Shown one piece after another: positions 49,910 to 58,396 of a stretch of DNA of 64,000 nt. Positions within the stretch are counted from its first letter, which is position 1. Each line of letters begins with the position of its first letter. This DNA is from Enterococcus songbeiensis (GTDB lineage Bacteria > Bacillota > Bacilli > Lactobacillales > Enterococcaceae). The position numbers and the translations under genes are program-made. Location of the stretch: NCBI RefSeq assembly GCF_005405265.1, contig NZ_BJDS01000015.1, positions 1 through 64,000 of the forward strand. Direction: 5' to 3'. The notes under the pieces are model-generated. The model searched no databases and was not told the origin of the DNA. It saw nothing but the letters and a program-made list of their open reading frames with translations.

Positions 49910-51022
49910 ATGGATGAAGAACGTATTTATGAATGTATTCAAGATGAATTAAAAAACATGCCCGAGTTTGTTTCTGAATTTGTAAAGATAAAAACAGTCG
50001 GACAGTACTCTCCTCTTACAATTTACGAGTATCTAAAAAATTATCGTCCCTTCTTTGAATATCTGACACAACATCATTTGGTTGCTGAAACAAAGCCGGC
50101 TGATATCTCGATTGCATCGATGCAAAAGTTGACTGTTCTGGAATTAAATGATTATAAAGCATTTTTACAAACGAGAAAACCACATCGCTCCCCCGCTGCT
50201 CAAGCAAAAGTTGCGACTAGTTCACCAAAGAAAAAAGCTAGAAAAGCTAAGTTATCAACGGTGACCGTGCAACGAGCAATCACTGCCTTAAAGGTTCTCT
50301 TTAAATTTTTGACTGAAAGTTCTGCGAATAAATGGCATAAACCCTATCTCGAGCATAATCCGATGAATGAAGTAAAAAGTGTTGCCGTCAAAATGACGCT
50401 ACAAGCTCGGGCAGATAAAATTTCTGACTATCTTTTTTTAGGAGAGCAAACGCAGGAATATCTGGACTTTATTGAAACAATTTATCCGACAAAAATTTCT
50501 GCTCAGGCAAAAAAATTTTATGATCGTGACAAAGAACGAGACCTCGCCATCAATGCATTGATTCTCTACTCCGGTTTGCGACTTTCAGAAGTCGTCAATA
50601 TTGATTTAGAAGACTTATCCTTTGAAAAAAATCGGGTTCGAGTTGTCCGTAAAGGTGCTAAAGATGATGCCGTTTATATTGGTGCAAAAGCAATGGAATA
50701 TCTCGCAGCATATATCGAAATTAGAGCAAGTCGTTATAAACCAGATGAGGATGAACCTGCATTTTTTCTTTCTAGAAGCAGTAAACAAGCCAAAAGAATG
50801 ACTGGTTCTGCCATCGAAAAAATGGTTGGTAAATATTCTGAGATGTTCAAAATTCGCATTTCTCCTCACAAAATGCGGCATACCATGGCAACTCGCCTGT
50901 ATCTCAATACGTTGGATCTTATGCTCACAGCAAAACAACTGGGCCATAAGGATACCTCTACCACTACTCTTTATACAAGTATTGCCAACGATGATACCAA
51001 GGATGCACTGAATAACTTGTGA
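49910..51022 (+). CDS. xerS: Tyrosine recombinase XerS
   Basis: 370 aa. The N-terminal SAM-like domain (about 1-170) has YSPLTIYEYLKNYRPFFEYL and a lysine-rich insert. The catalytic domain (about 180-370) has the Arg of GLRLSEVVNIDL, Lys in RVVRKGAKDD, HKMRHTMATRLY (HxxR) , LGHKDTSTTTLY (His and the Tyr nucleophile). It ends ANDDTKDALNNL. The overall pattern follows XerS of streptococci/lactococci, which alone resolves chromosome dimers at difSL with FtsK. The dif-like site at 49211 supports this. A strong bidirectional hairpin follows. Confidence 0.88.
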   Translation: MDEERIYECIQDELKNMPEFVSEFVKIKTVGQYSPLTIYEYLKNYRPFFEYLTQHHLVAETKPADISIASMQKLTVLELNDYKAFLQTRKPHRSPAAQAKVATSSPKKKARKAKLSTVTVQRAITALKVLFKFLTESSANKWHKPYLEHNPMNEVKSVAVKMTLQARADKISDYLFLGEQTQEYLDFIETIYPTKISAQAKKFYDRDKERDLAINALILYSGLRLSEVVNIDLEDLSFEKNRVRVVRKGAKDDAVYIGAKAMEYLAAYIEIRASRYKPDEDEPAFFLSRSSKQAKRMTGSAIEKMVGKYSEMFKIRISPHKMRHTMATRLYLNTLDLMLTAKQLGHKDTSTTTLYTSIANDDTKDALNNL

Positions 51023-51037
51023 AAAATGAACTTTATA

Positions 51038-51112
51038 TTTCAACAACAAAAAAGCAGAGAAAATCCGCCATTTTCATTTTGGCGTTTATTTCTCTGCTTT
51101 TTTGTTGAAATA
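51038..51112. terminator. Large bidirectional terminator after xerS
   Basis: tttcaacaac then aaaaaagcagagaaa (to about 51063) pairs with tttctctgcttttttgttgaaa (51089-51110). An inner gcca/tggc stem adds to it. It is usable on both strands. The core AAAAAGCAGAGAAA recurs in other terminators of this half of the window (52926, 62889). Confidence 0.9.
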
Positions 51113-51190
51113 ACATGATACTTCCATAGAAAACATTCAATTATCGTGTATTGCCCAGTTGCTTGTCAACCAGGTTAAAATTCAACTTCC

Positions 51191-51531
51191 TCAGTTTTTT
51201 GAAGCGACTGAAAGAATAGTTGCGTTAATAGTAACTGGTGATACAGTATTAACAGCTGATTCACCTTCAAAGGTAATGACCACGGATGTATTGATTTTTA
51301 GTCTTTAGCAAATTCCAGATAATTTTTAGTAGTAACTGCTAATTCTACTCTTTCTATTTCAGGATTAGTTGTTGCTAGCAGGATAAGTGAACACCTGTCA
51401 TCCGTTTTTTCTATGTTGAGAATGGTACCATCTAGTGCTGTTTGATTGGCATTATTTACTCTAGTAAAGAAAAGAACGGCGAAGATGGTCAGTATTGCTA
51501 ACAACGACAATATAACTACTCTTTTTTTCAT
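51191..51531 (-). pseudogene. Small exported/membrane-anchored protein with a frameshift
   Basis: On the minus strand ATG 51531 opens an N-terminal membrane anchor (KKRVVILSLLAILTIFAVLF) and an outside domain. The domain reads ALDGTILNIEKTDDRCSLIL, then a stop after YLEFAKD (TAG/TAA at 51298). Shifting back one base at that point continues RLKINTSVVITFEGESAVNT and on to SPVTINATILSVASKN with a stop at 51191. The two halves form one OB-like beta-domain of about 115 residues, so a 1-bp indel is likely. A sequencing error or programmed shift cannot be excluded. Family not recognised. Confidence 0.55.
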
Positions 51532-51692
51532 TTATTATTCTCCTAAAGATACTATAACATCAATAGACATTTTGCTTATGTATTCGCGACCAACTCAGAT
51601 TAGTGAAATAAATAGGACTGACAATACGTCTGCCGACTATATCACCATCATGCCCCATGTCCTTCAAAAGGATTTGAAATAAGAAACGAATA

Positions 51693-52241
51693 TTAACTCT
51701 GCTCATTGTGTAACCTAAATTGTTTCGGAGATTGACCATAATATTCGCCAAATTTTCGAATGAAATAAGAAACATTAGGTAATCCTATGTCAGCAGCAAT
51801 TTCTTTTATTGTCTTAGTTGAATTCAGTAATTCTCTTTTTGCATGGTCCATCCGAATAGCCATTAATCTTTGCTGCGGCGTTTGGTTGGTTACTTTCTTA
51901 AAAACATGCCGCAAATGAGATTCTGATCCGCGAGCCAAATAAGATAACTCCTCTAATGTCAGATTCAATTGATAATTTTTCTGTAAAATTGTTTCTATCT
52001 CCTTTGCCCACAGCACATCATCGATTACTTCATCTGTTGGTCGGCATCTTTTACAGGGGCGATAGCCTTGTTTTTCTGGTTCACTCAAATCGTAATATAT
52101 TTCTATATTTTCTTTATTCGGGATACGTGAATGACAAGATGGTCGGCAAAAAATCTTGGTTGTTTTTACTGCGTAACGAAACAGGTCATCATAGGTTTCA
52201 TCATTTTCCACAATTGCTTGCCATTCTTTGTTAGTGACCAT
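51693..52241 (-). CDS. adaA: AdaA-type methylphosphotriester-sensing AraC regulator
   Basis: 182 aa. The N-terminal Ada zinc domain carries the four cysteines: TTKIFCRPSCHSRIP and YRPCKRCRP, with the first Cys accepting methyl groups from DNA phosphotriesters. The C-terminal AraC domain (about 90-182) has LEELSYLARGSESHLRHVFK and the second HTH IKEIAADIGLPNVSYFIRKF. Methylation converts it to an activator of its own operon. It lies 12 nt after the AdaB/Ogt-like gene. AAAGGAGG precedes the start. Confidence 0.92.
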   Translation of the reverse strand: MVTNKEWQAIVENDETYDDLFRYAVKTTKIFCRPSCHSRIPNKENIEIYYDLSEPEKQGYRPCKRCRPTDEVIDDVLWAKEIETILQKNYQLNLTLEELSYLARGSESHLRHVFKKVTNQTPQQRLMAIRMDHAKRELLNSTKTIKEIAADIGLPNVSYFIRKFGEYYGQSPKQFRLHNEQS

Positions 52242-52253
52242 TTTATGCCTCCT

Positions 52254-52781
52254 TTAAATGCGTATATTTTCCAATTTTTTTCTTTCTACTCCTTCTAAAG
52301 CCAACAATGCAATTTTGCGATTCATTCCACCGGCATAGCCCGTCAAAGAGCCATCCGTTCCCACCACTCTATGACAGGGAATTAAGATAGTTATTGGATT
52401 GTGTCCAACAGCTCCCCCAACAGCGCGGGCAGAACTTTTTTTGCCATTTTCTCGGTTAAATATCTTATCAGCAATTTCTTTATAAGTAATTGTTTGACCA
52501 TAAGGTACGCCTTCTAAAATTTCCAATACTTTTTTTCGAAATTCTGTTACTTCGGGTGCAAGGAATGATTGGTCTACTTCTGGATTTTTCCCTGCAAAAT
52601 ACTGTTCTAACCACTTTTTTACCCATTTGGTGACCTGATTGCTTCCGCTGTTTATGACTGATAAATCATATTGTGAACCATGATACGATTGATTTTCAAA
52701 CCAAATATCTTTAACTGTTTTTTCATCACACAAAATATCTAGCTTACCTAGCGGTGATAAATAGTCACTTTTATATAGCAT
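52254..52781 (-). CDS. adaB: Methylated-DNA:protein cysteine methyltransferase (AdaB/Ogt)
   Basis: 175 aa from ATG 52781 (AGGAGG 8 nt upstream; the frame extends upstream to 52874 without a start signal). The catalytic Cys is in ILIPCHRVVGTDGSLTGYAG, the invariant PCHRV loop. PYGQTITYKEIA and ARAVGGAVGHNPI are the DNA-binding helix-turn-helix and Arg-finger region. It repairs O6-methylguanine by suicidal methyl transfer. It is the first gene of the adaBA operon. Confidence 0.93.
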   Translation of the reverse strand: MLYKSDYLSPLGKLDILCDEKTVKDIWFENQSYHGSQYDLSVINSGSNQVTKWVKKWLEQYFAGKNPEVDQSFLAPEVTEFRKKVLEILEGVPYGQTITYKEIADKIFNRENGKKSSARAVGGAVGHNPITILIPCHRVVGTDGSLTGYAGGMNRKIALLALEGVERKKLENIRI

Positions 52782-52925
52782 ATTTCTGATCCTCCTGTTT
52801 AAAGCTGCTAAACGACACCAAATAATTCTAATTAGGTTCCTACGTAATCTAATAGTAACAAAAATTAGGTGCAAAAAATATCACTATGTGGCTTTTTAAT
52901 TCATTGTTTGGATTTCCTTTATAAA

Positions 52926-52976
52926 TAAAAAAGCAGAGAAAATTACCCAATTTTTTGGCAATCAGTCCCTGCTATT
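52926..52976 (-). terminator. Terminator downstream of the PPOX-family gene
   Basis: On the minus strand AGCAGGGA pairs with TCTCTGCT across a 30-nt loop, followed by a T-run. It shares the AAAAAAGCAGAGAAAAT core with the terminator at 51038. Confidence 0.6.
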
Positions 52977-53088
52977 ATATATTGTTTTTATAAGGCTAAA
53001 TTTTTAGAGGCTAGTCAACTTTTGAAACTAGCTCAAACGTTTGATGGTTTCGACTGGATGATCTTATCCCTAATAAATGCGGGTATGC

Positions 53089-53538
53089 CTATTTAATCTC
53101 TAATAAATTTTGGTAGAGTGGTTTCGTACGCAAATCGTATACGCCCAAAGAGCCCTTTGCTAGTTCAAAGACCCGTAGCACTTCTTTACTCGTTGGTGTT
53201 GGATAAATCTGATTTAGATATGCATTTTTTTCAAAAATTTCATCTAAATATTTTGTCCCAATTTCTTCCACTTTTCCTTTGACTGTGATTGAGATTGAAG
53301 ACATGGTATCTTCTCCCTTTATTCCCGTAATCGCAACGTATGGGTGAGTTAATAGTTGAGTATAAAATGGTTTAGTATTTGCGGTTAAAAAGAATAACTT
53401 ATTTCCCTTTATGAGCATCACATCAATAATACGAGATTCAGGCATGCCATTTTTATCTACTGTTGAAAAGACGGTATACTGAATTTCATCTTTTAAAAAT
53501 TGCAAATAGTCTGCGATGGTCATTTTGTTGTGATCCAT
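53089..53538 (-). CDS. Pyridoxamine 5'-phosphate oxidase-family protein
   Basis: 149 aa from ATG 53538 (in-frame GTG at 53547). It follows the PPOX/flavin-binding split-barrel pattern: ADYLQFLKDEIQYTVFSTVD, MPESRIIDVMLIKGNKLFFL, then TKPFYTQLLTHPYVAITG and ISITVKGKVEEIG. This group usually binds FMN, FAD or F420 and includes many general stress or detoxification reductases. The substrate is not evident. It is preceded by a small membrane-protein gene 58 nt upstream on the same strand. Confidence 0.8.
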   Translation of the reverse strand: MDHNKMTIADYLQFLKDEIQYTVFSTVDKNGMPESRIIDVMLIKGNKLFFLTANTKPFYTQLLTHPYVAITGIKGEDTMSSISITVKGKVEEIGTKYLDEIFEKNAYLNQIYPTPTSKEVLRVFELAKGSLGVYDLRTKPLYQNLLEIK

Positions 53539-53595
53539 TTGTGTCACTTCTTTCTGTTCATTTTTTCACGGAAACCACACTTGGTTATCTAACAA

Positions 53596-53937
53596 CTACA
53601 TGCGTAAGGTAACTGCTACATTCAAAACAAGTCCAAAAATCAAGAAAATCCATGTCCAATAATTATTTGGTATGAAAAACAGTGAGGATCGATCTTTTAC
53701 TTGAACCCGTTCGCCTGTCTGCTCATTCACATGGGTTTGGACTTCATCTGAAATATAGCGTTTCGTCAGAAAATAATTTATTCCCGCAGTTAATAGCGTA
53801 GTAAACAAACCTTCTATAAAGAAAATTATAGGATTTGAATCACCTAATGGCAGACGATTAATAAACCAGTAACCTAGAACGCTCCCGATAATAAGTGCTA
53901 ACAGCACTAATCCACCTTTTTCTCGCCAAATAATCAT
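53596..53937 (-). CDS. Three-span membrane protein, unknown function
   Basis: 113 aa from ATG 53937 (GTGGAAG upstream). Hydrophobic segments lie at about 9-27 (LVLLALIIGSVLGYWFINRL), 38-57 (FFIEGLFTTLLTAGINYFL) and 92-110 (YWTWIFLIFGLVLNVAVTL). A charged loop (VQTHVNEQTGERVQVKDRSS) lies between the last two. Family not recognised. Confidence 0.55.
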   Translation of the reverse strand: MIIWREKGGLVLLALIIGSVLGYWFINRLPLGDSNPIIFFIEGLFTTLLTAGINYFLTKRYISDEVQTHVNEQTGERVQVKDRSSLFFIPNNYWTWIFLIFGLVLNVAVTLRM

Positions 53938-54310
53938 ATTACTTCCACTCTATTCTTACTAAATTTTTCTTGAGAAATTCTGAGCACTTTTTACCTATAG
54001 AGTTTTCTAAAATTTGTACTTGTAATGCGTTCTTGTCATTAGAAAATGTTCTGTAGAATTGCGCCTCATTTGTTTTATTATATAAGAATTTAAAAACAAA
54101 AACGTGTCAATCTTTAACCTCAAGTGAACAATTTATGACAAGTTATAAAAAATATCATGAAATTTGGCGAAAAATAGAGTTGTTAGAAAAAATTTATTTT
54201 TGCGTATCAATAGTCGTTACATTTACTTATTCATTCTGTAGGATATTCCTGATAATCATTCATTTATCAAGAGATTCGGGTGTAATTGATAATTCATTTA
54301 GTTGGGAAGT
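53938..54310. other. Intergenic region between the membrane gene and anti-sigma gene
   Basis: 370 AT-rich bases. A plus-strand frame at 54135-54365 (76 codons, one hydrophobic stretch, starts MTSYKKYHEIWRKIELLEKI) overlaps the end of the anti-sigma gene and has no ribosome site, so I do not call it as a gene. No terminator was seen for the sigma/anti-sigma transcript. Confidence 0.4.
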
Positions 54311-55408
54311 TTATTTTAAGGCCAATTCAATAGTTGTATCACCAATATGGACAAATACTGAATGATAGACATCATATTCAGGGTAACTGTAAGTTGCCTG
54401 ATAATATTCTTGTCCGTTTAAAATAACCCGTTTTCCATTTTTTTGCTTGTATGAATTTTTTCCATTGCTGTCATTACTTAAAATAATTTCTGCAGCTTTT
54501 TCAGTGATTTTAGCATCATCACCAATTTTCAAATTAAGGACAAGTGTTGTAGGGGTTACTTTTGCAAATATATCCGACTGAAGGTCCGTGTTCTCAGCTT
54601 CCATCCTTAAAGAAGGCATGGCTTGTTTCGTCACGTTTTGAATAGGCAATTCCCAACGTCCGGTCTCTTGAACAAAATCCTCTCTGACCTTTTCAGTATG
54701 AAAATCAGAGTCAGAATTTTTAGTACTTCCCCCCACACTCGTTGATATTTTTGTAACGATTACTTTTGCTTGCTGCAGTTCTTTTCTTAAGTCAGTATTT
54801 TCCAGCGTTTGTGTCACAGTAAAATCAATAGTATGATTATTCTTATCTATCCTACTATTCTCTGTATAGTTTCCTTTGATCTTGGGCAAATAGTCCTTTT
54901 CGGTTAGACCGCTGTTGAAATCGAATAAAACATGATCTTGCTTGTCAAGAATCGCAAAGTTAATCACATATTGATTATATTTATCCTTCAGTAGCTTTGA
55001 TTTTTCTGAAAGTTCGGCAGATAAGGACAATCCGATTTCGTTTTGATCGAAATATATCTCGTTTAATCGCATGATAATTCCCTGATCCTCAACAAAATAA
55101 TCTTGTGATTGGACAAAATTTGACTGAACAAGTTTTTCAGAGGTAAATTGGTCAAAATTTAAAAAATTTCTCAAAGCATTACCAATGGGAGCAGAAAATA
55201 CTATTACGGAAAAAATACAAATTGCTGCAGAGAACAAGAAAAAGTAGTTTATGTGCTTACTTTTAGTTTTTTTGGTTGATTTTTTCTGTATTCCATTTTC
55301 GATTTCAGAATAAACTTCATCAAGTGATTGCCGGACAACCCTTGGCATTTCTTTAGATGTATTCATGGCTTGTCTAATTTTCTCATCAAAATTATCCAAA
55401 TTATTCAT
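54311..55408 (-). CDS. Anti-sigma factor (DUF4179 type)
   Basis: 365 aa. The N-terminal cytoplasmic segment (about 1-45) is highly charged (FDEKIRQAMNTSKEMPRVVR) and presumably grips the sigma factor. One span follows at about 52-70 (INYFFLFSAAICIFSVIVFS). The extracellular part has the DUF4179-like strings FLNFDQFTSEKLVQ, FAILDKQDHVLFDF and the beta-rich C-terminus. Its start overlaps the sigma stop by 8 nt. Release of the sigma factor probably follows an envelope signal. Confidence 0.82.
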   Translation of the reverse strand: MNNLDNFDEKIRQAMNTSKEMPRVVRQSLDEVYSEIENGIQKKSTKKTKSKHINYFFLFSAAICIFSVIVFSAPIGNALRNFLNFDQFTSEKLVQSNFVQSQDYFVEDQGIIMRLNEIYFDQNEIGLSLSAELSEKSKLLKDKYNQYVINFAILDKQDHVLFDFNSGLTEKDYLPKIKGNYTENSRIDKNNHTIDFTVTQTLENTDLRKELQQAKVIVTKISTSVGGSTKNSDSDFHTEKVREDFVQETGRWELPIQNVTKQAMPSLRMEAENTDLQSDIFAKVTPTTLVLNLKIGDDAKITEKAAEIILSNDSNGKNSYKQKNGKRVILNGQEYYQATYSYPEYDVYHSVFVHIGDTTIELALK

Positions 55409-55931
55409 CCTCCTTCAAGTCTTTCAATGTTCTTTTAAGCAGTATTTTTCCTCTAGCTAGCTTCGACTTTATCGTGCCAATCGGTTCATTCAAAATCAAA
55501 CCTATTTCTTTAATGCTAAACCCGCTTTGATAATATAAAATGAGTGGAATACTATAAATCGGATTCAATGTTTTGGTGATAAATTCCATCAAAAATTCTG
55601 ATTCATCGATTTTATTTTGAGAATAATATTTATCTTGGTTGATTTTTTCTATGTCAATGGTGGAAAATCGTTTATTTTTTTCAAGGAGATTCTTACATTC
55701 GTTAATCAAAATACGACAAAGCCAAGTTTGAAAATAAGCTTCATTTTTAAGCGTATTGATCTGTAGATATGCTTTTAACATTGTTTCCTGCAATACGTCG
55801 GCACAATCTTGGTCATTACCAAGAATTTTGTAGGCAATGTTGAAAAGGCGGTTTTCCTGCTTTCTAACAAGTAAGACAAAAGCTTCACCATCTCCCTGTT
55901 TTGCTCTCTTTACTAACAATTCATCAGTCAA
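55401..55931 (-). CDS. ECF-type RNA polymerase sigma factor
   Basis: 176 aa. Region 2 reads LLVKRAKQGDGEAFVLLVRK, then NIAYKILGNDQDCADVLQET and YFQTWLCRILINECKNLL. Region 4 has IPLILYYQSGFSIKEIGLIL, then EPIGTIKSKLARGKILLKR. This is the short two-domain extracytoplasmic-function sigma type, paired with the anti-sigma factor next in the operon. The regulon is unknown; I saw no obvious self-promoter. Confidence 0.9.
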   Translation of the reverse strand: MTDELLVKRAKQGDGEAFVLLVRKQENRLFNIAYKILGNDQDCADVLQETMLKAYLQINTLKNEAYFQTWLCRILINECKNLLEKNKRFSTIDIEKINQDKYYSQNKIDESEFLMEFITKTLNPIYSIPLILYYQSGFSIKEIGLILNEPIGTIKSKLARGKILLKRTLKDLKEDE

Positions 55932-56021
55932 AAGTATCTATCCTCCCAGCTTTACTATGTATGATTTTTTTCCTTACATCTATTAGACAATTAAAGAACA
56001 AAAAAGGTTGCATTGAAAGCA

Positions 56022-56058
56022 AAAAAAAGAATTATGATCCTCATTAATCATAATTCTT
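56022..56058 (-). terminator. Terminator of the van-like operon
   Basis: aagaattatgat (56027-56038) pairs perfectly with atcataattctt (56047-56058) over 12 bp with an 8-nt loop. On the minus strand a T8 run follows. It lies 22 nt after the ligase stop, so no further gene, such as a vanX, is co-transcribed. Confidence 0.9.
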
Positions 56059-56079
56059 CATAGATAGGTAAAAAACTAT

Positions 56080-57123
56080 TTATACTTTCAGTCTATTCCC
56101 CAAGGCCAGCTCAATACAGGACTCAATCAGTTGAGAAAGAGAGTTACCTGCTGCGGCCATCATTCTGGGGTATCGACTGTAAGAGGTGAACCCTGGTAAA
56201 GTATTGATTTCATTGATTACCAACTGCCCGTCTTCACGCAAAAATAAATCGATACGGGCAAGTCCTTCACAACCTAAACTTCGAAAAATTTCTTTAGCAG
56301 TATGTTGAATTTCTTTTCTTTTTTCAGCCGGTATATCAGCTGGGACGGTAAAAAAAGAATTTTCTGAACCATTTTCCGGTGTTTCTTCTTGATGAATACG
56401 AAAAATACCGTGGGATAAGGTAATTTGATCAACTTCACCAACGACAAGATTGTCGCGGTTTCCTAAGACAGCACAACCAACTTCCGCTCCGATAACCGCT
56501 TCTTCAATCAGGATTTTGGTGTCATATTTCCTAGCCGCTTCAATCGCAGCCCATAACTCTGCTTGTTTTTTCACTTTTGTCACGCCAAAGGAGGAGCCTG
56601 ATCGTGCAGGTTTGACAAAAACAGGATAGGAAAAGTTCTTTTCTGCAATGTTTGTCTCTTCATTAATGACTGAAAAATTCGGAGTTAAAAATCCGGCGTT
56701 TCTGGCAACGGTGTAAGTCAATGCTTTATCCATACAGATAACGGAGCTTTCAATTCCGCACCCTACATAAGGAATACCGGATAATTCAAATAATCCTTGG
56801 ATTGCTCCATCCTCTCCGGTTTTTCCGTGAAGCGCTGAAAAAGCTACATCAATAGGAATAAGCTGATATTCTTTTTCTTTTAAGACAATCAATCCGTGAA
56901 TCGCTTTGTCCGGTGAAAGGATTGCTGGCTGACAACTCTCCTGCTCCCAGCCAATTTTTGGCCTACCGCATAATCGCCAGGCACCTTCTTTGGTGATTCC
57001 AATATAAATTGGTTGAAATTTTTCTGTATTGATATGCTCGGCAATTTCTCTTGCGGATTTTACAGAAACTTCATGTTCCTCTGAAGCTCCTCCAAATAAA
57101 ATGACGATGTTTAACTTACTCAT
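56080..57123 (-). CDS. van: VanA/VanB-type D-Ala:D-Lac ligase-like protein
   Basis: 347 aa with GAAGGGG 8 nt upstream. It belongs to the D-Ala-D-X ligases: ILFGGASEEHEVSVKSAREI, LHGKTGEDGAIQGLFELSG, FVKPARSGSSFGV (ATP-grasp), ILIEEAVIGAEVGCAVLG and INEINTLPGFTSYSRYPRMM. The omega-loop reads SHGIFRIHQEETPENGSEN. His244 sits where VanA/VanB have the histidine that favours D-lactate, whereas housekeeping Ddl has a Tyr-based loop. So the expected product is D-Ala-D-Lac, the depsipeptide behind high-level vancomycin resistance. It is clearly not a chromosomal ddl by pattern. It differs from VanA, B and D at many positions. The absence of vanH and vanX in the operon is notable. Confidence 0.85.
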   Translation of the reverse strand: MSKLNIVILFGGASEEHEVSVKSAREIAEHINTEKFQPIYIGITKEGAWRLCGRPKIGWEQESCQPAILSPDKAIHGLIVLKEKEYQLIPIDVAFSALHGKTGEDGAIQGLFELSGIPYVGCGIESSVICMDKALTYTVARNAGFLTPNFSVINEETNIAEKNFSYPVFVKPARSGSSFGVTKVKKQAELWAAIEAARKYDTKILIEEAVIGAEVGCAVLGNRDNLVVGEVDQITLSHGIFRIHQEETPENGSENSFFTVPADIPAEKRKEIQHTAKEIFRSLGCEGLARIDLFLREDGQLVINEINTLPGFTSYSRYPRMMAAAGNSLSQLIESCIELALGNRLKV

Positions 57124-57151
57124 ACTGATTTCCCCTTCTAAAATTAGTTTA

Positions 57152-58255
57152 TTATTGCGCTAAATATTCTTCTAAACAGATTGCTTGATCGTAAATTTTT
57201 GTAGCAGCAGCAACCCCCACATATCGATAATGCCACGGCTCATTGATTACTCCAGTTATGGTTGTTTTATTTGCGGGATAACGATTGATGAACCCAAATT
57301 TATGGGCGTTTATTTTTAACCAGCCATACACCTCCTCAGAGGAAGAACGCAGCTGATCTTCATTGATATCTACGGCAATTCCTAGTTGGTGCTCACTCGT
57401 TCCAGGAAGTGCAACCCATTGTTCCGCTTTTTCTTCTGCTTGATTTTTACCGTACCCCTCAGACTGATACTCAGCAATTTTTTCATCCAGCAATTTCTGT
57501 TGCTCTTTTGTACTTCGATATCCAGACACAACTACCGGATAAACGTTCTCTGCTCTTGCTGCATCAAACATTTTTTGCAGAAAAGGATAAATTCGCTGAT
57601 CAATTAATTGCCCATTCGATAGTTCTTTTAATTCTACCGAATAGTTGTTAGGTATTGTGTGCCATTTATTAACAAGAATAAGAGCCCAGTCAGATGAATC
57701 AGTAGTCGTTTTTATTGTAGACTGCGCATCTGTCGTAGCAAAACCAAGCACGGATTCCTCAAAAAAGTCATGTTTATTCTCTGGTATACCAATGAAATAA
57801 ACCAGCCCTGCTACAAGTACCAAAAGGAAGCTGCCGGTGGTTCGCCACCCTTTTTTCGTTTTGAAAAATCGACTTCCAAAAGTATAGATAAAAAATCCAC
57901 CTAGACCACCAACCGTATTTAAAAGTAAATCATCGACATCAGAAATATCTTGAGCCAAGATATATTGCGCTAGTTCAAGCGTCAGACTCAGAAAAAATGA
58001 TCCTGCCAAAATGCGTAGCAAATGGCGATGTTTTGATGATAGGACCGTAACCATATATCCAAATGGGACAAATAAAAGAGCTTTTCCTAACAACCTACTG
58101 GCTCCAGCTAGAGAAGCTCCGCCCCTAAATGGAATGATATTGATGCTTCGTCCACCTAAATTTTCAACTTGAAAAAGAGATAGTTTGAGAACAATCAGTA
58201 GATAAACGACCAGTAATATGGTAATGATTATTTTTTCAATAGTTGCTTTTTTCAT
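57152..58255 (-). CDS. VanZ-VanY fusion: membrane domain plus D,D-carboxypeptidase
   Basis: 367 aa. Residues 1-160 are a VanZ-like domain with four or five spans, including IIITILLVVYLLIVLKLSLF, NIIPFRGGA, LLFVPFGYMVTVLS and the VDDLLLNTVGGLGGF motif. After a linker, residues about 190-367 form a VanY/M15 peptidase: SGYRSTKEQQKLL, zinc ligands His289 and Asp296 in TSEHQLGIAVDIN, and Glu339/His342 in EPWHYRYVG. It would remove terminal D-Ala from pentapeptide precursors outside the membrane. In known clusters VanY and VanZ are separate. The fusion gives a membrane-anchored enzyme and may partly stand in for missing VanX. It has its own VanR-type box upstream and precedes the ligase by 28 nt. 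Confidence 0.88.
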   Translation of the reverse strand: MKKATIEKIIITILLVVYLLIVLKLSLFQVENLGGRSINIIPFRGGASLAGASRLLGKALLFVPFGYMVTVLSSKHRHLLRILAGSFFLSLTLELAQYILAQDISDVDDLLLNTVGGLGGFFIYTFGSRFFKTKKGWRTTGSFLLVLVAGLVYFIGIPENKHDFFEESVLGFATTDAQSTIKTTTDSSDWALILVNKWHTIPNNYSVELKELSNGQLIDQRIYPFLQKMFDAARAENVYPVVVSGYRSTKEQQKLLDEKIAEYQSEGYGKNQAEEKAEQWVALPGTSEHQLGIAVDINEDQLRSSSEEVYGWLKINAHKFGFINRYPANKTTITGVINEPWHYRYVGVAAATKIYDQAICLEEYLAQ

Positions 58256-58336
58256 ATGATTTCTCCTCTAAAAGTAATAACTTTGTTCTACGGTCATTAT
58301 TATGGCAAAGCTATCTGTATCTAAACTGGATATTTC

Positions 58337-58352
58337 CTGTAGTTTTTCTGTA
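58337..58352 (-). promoter_or_regulatory. Candidate VanR box before the VanZ-VanY gene
   Basis: On the minus strand: TACAGAAAAACTACAG. It is two TACAG half-sites 11 bp apart, the spacing of OmpR-family direct repeats, extended by GGAAA. The sequence upstream of vanR has the same 16-bp arrangement. A terminator separates vanS from this promoter, so the enzyme genes need activation of their own. Confidence 0.65.
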
Positions 58353-58357
58353 GAGAC

Positions 58358-58386
58358 AAAAAAAACGACCAATTTCATGGTCGTTT
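58358..58386 (-). terminator. Terminator after vanS
   Basis: aaacgacca (58363-58371) pairs perfectly with tggtcgttt (58378-58386), with a 6-nt loop. A T8 run follows on the minus strand. It divides the regulatory pair from the enzyme genes. Confidence 0.9.
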
Positions 58387-58396
58387 CTACATTTAT

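Noticed and set aside
51298-51310. Programmed -1 frameshift in the small exported protein
   Set aside because: The GCTAAAGAC join is not a slippery heptamer and no downstream stimulatory structure is evident; an indel is simpler.
54135-54365. 76-codon plus-strand ORF with one hydrophobic stretch
   Set aside because: It has no ribosome site and overlaps the 3' end of the anti-sigma gene; treated as noise.
56080-57123. Ligase as the housekeeping D-Ala-D-Ala ligase (ddl)
   Set aside because: The FRIHQE...GSEN omega-loop and overall string pattern follow VanA/B/D, not Ddl, and it is in an operon with VanZ-VanY under vanRS.
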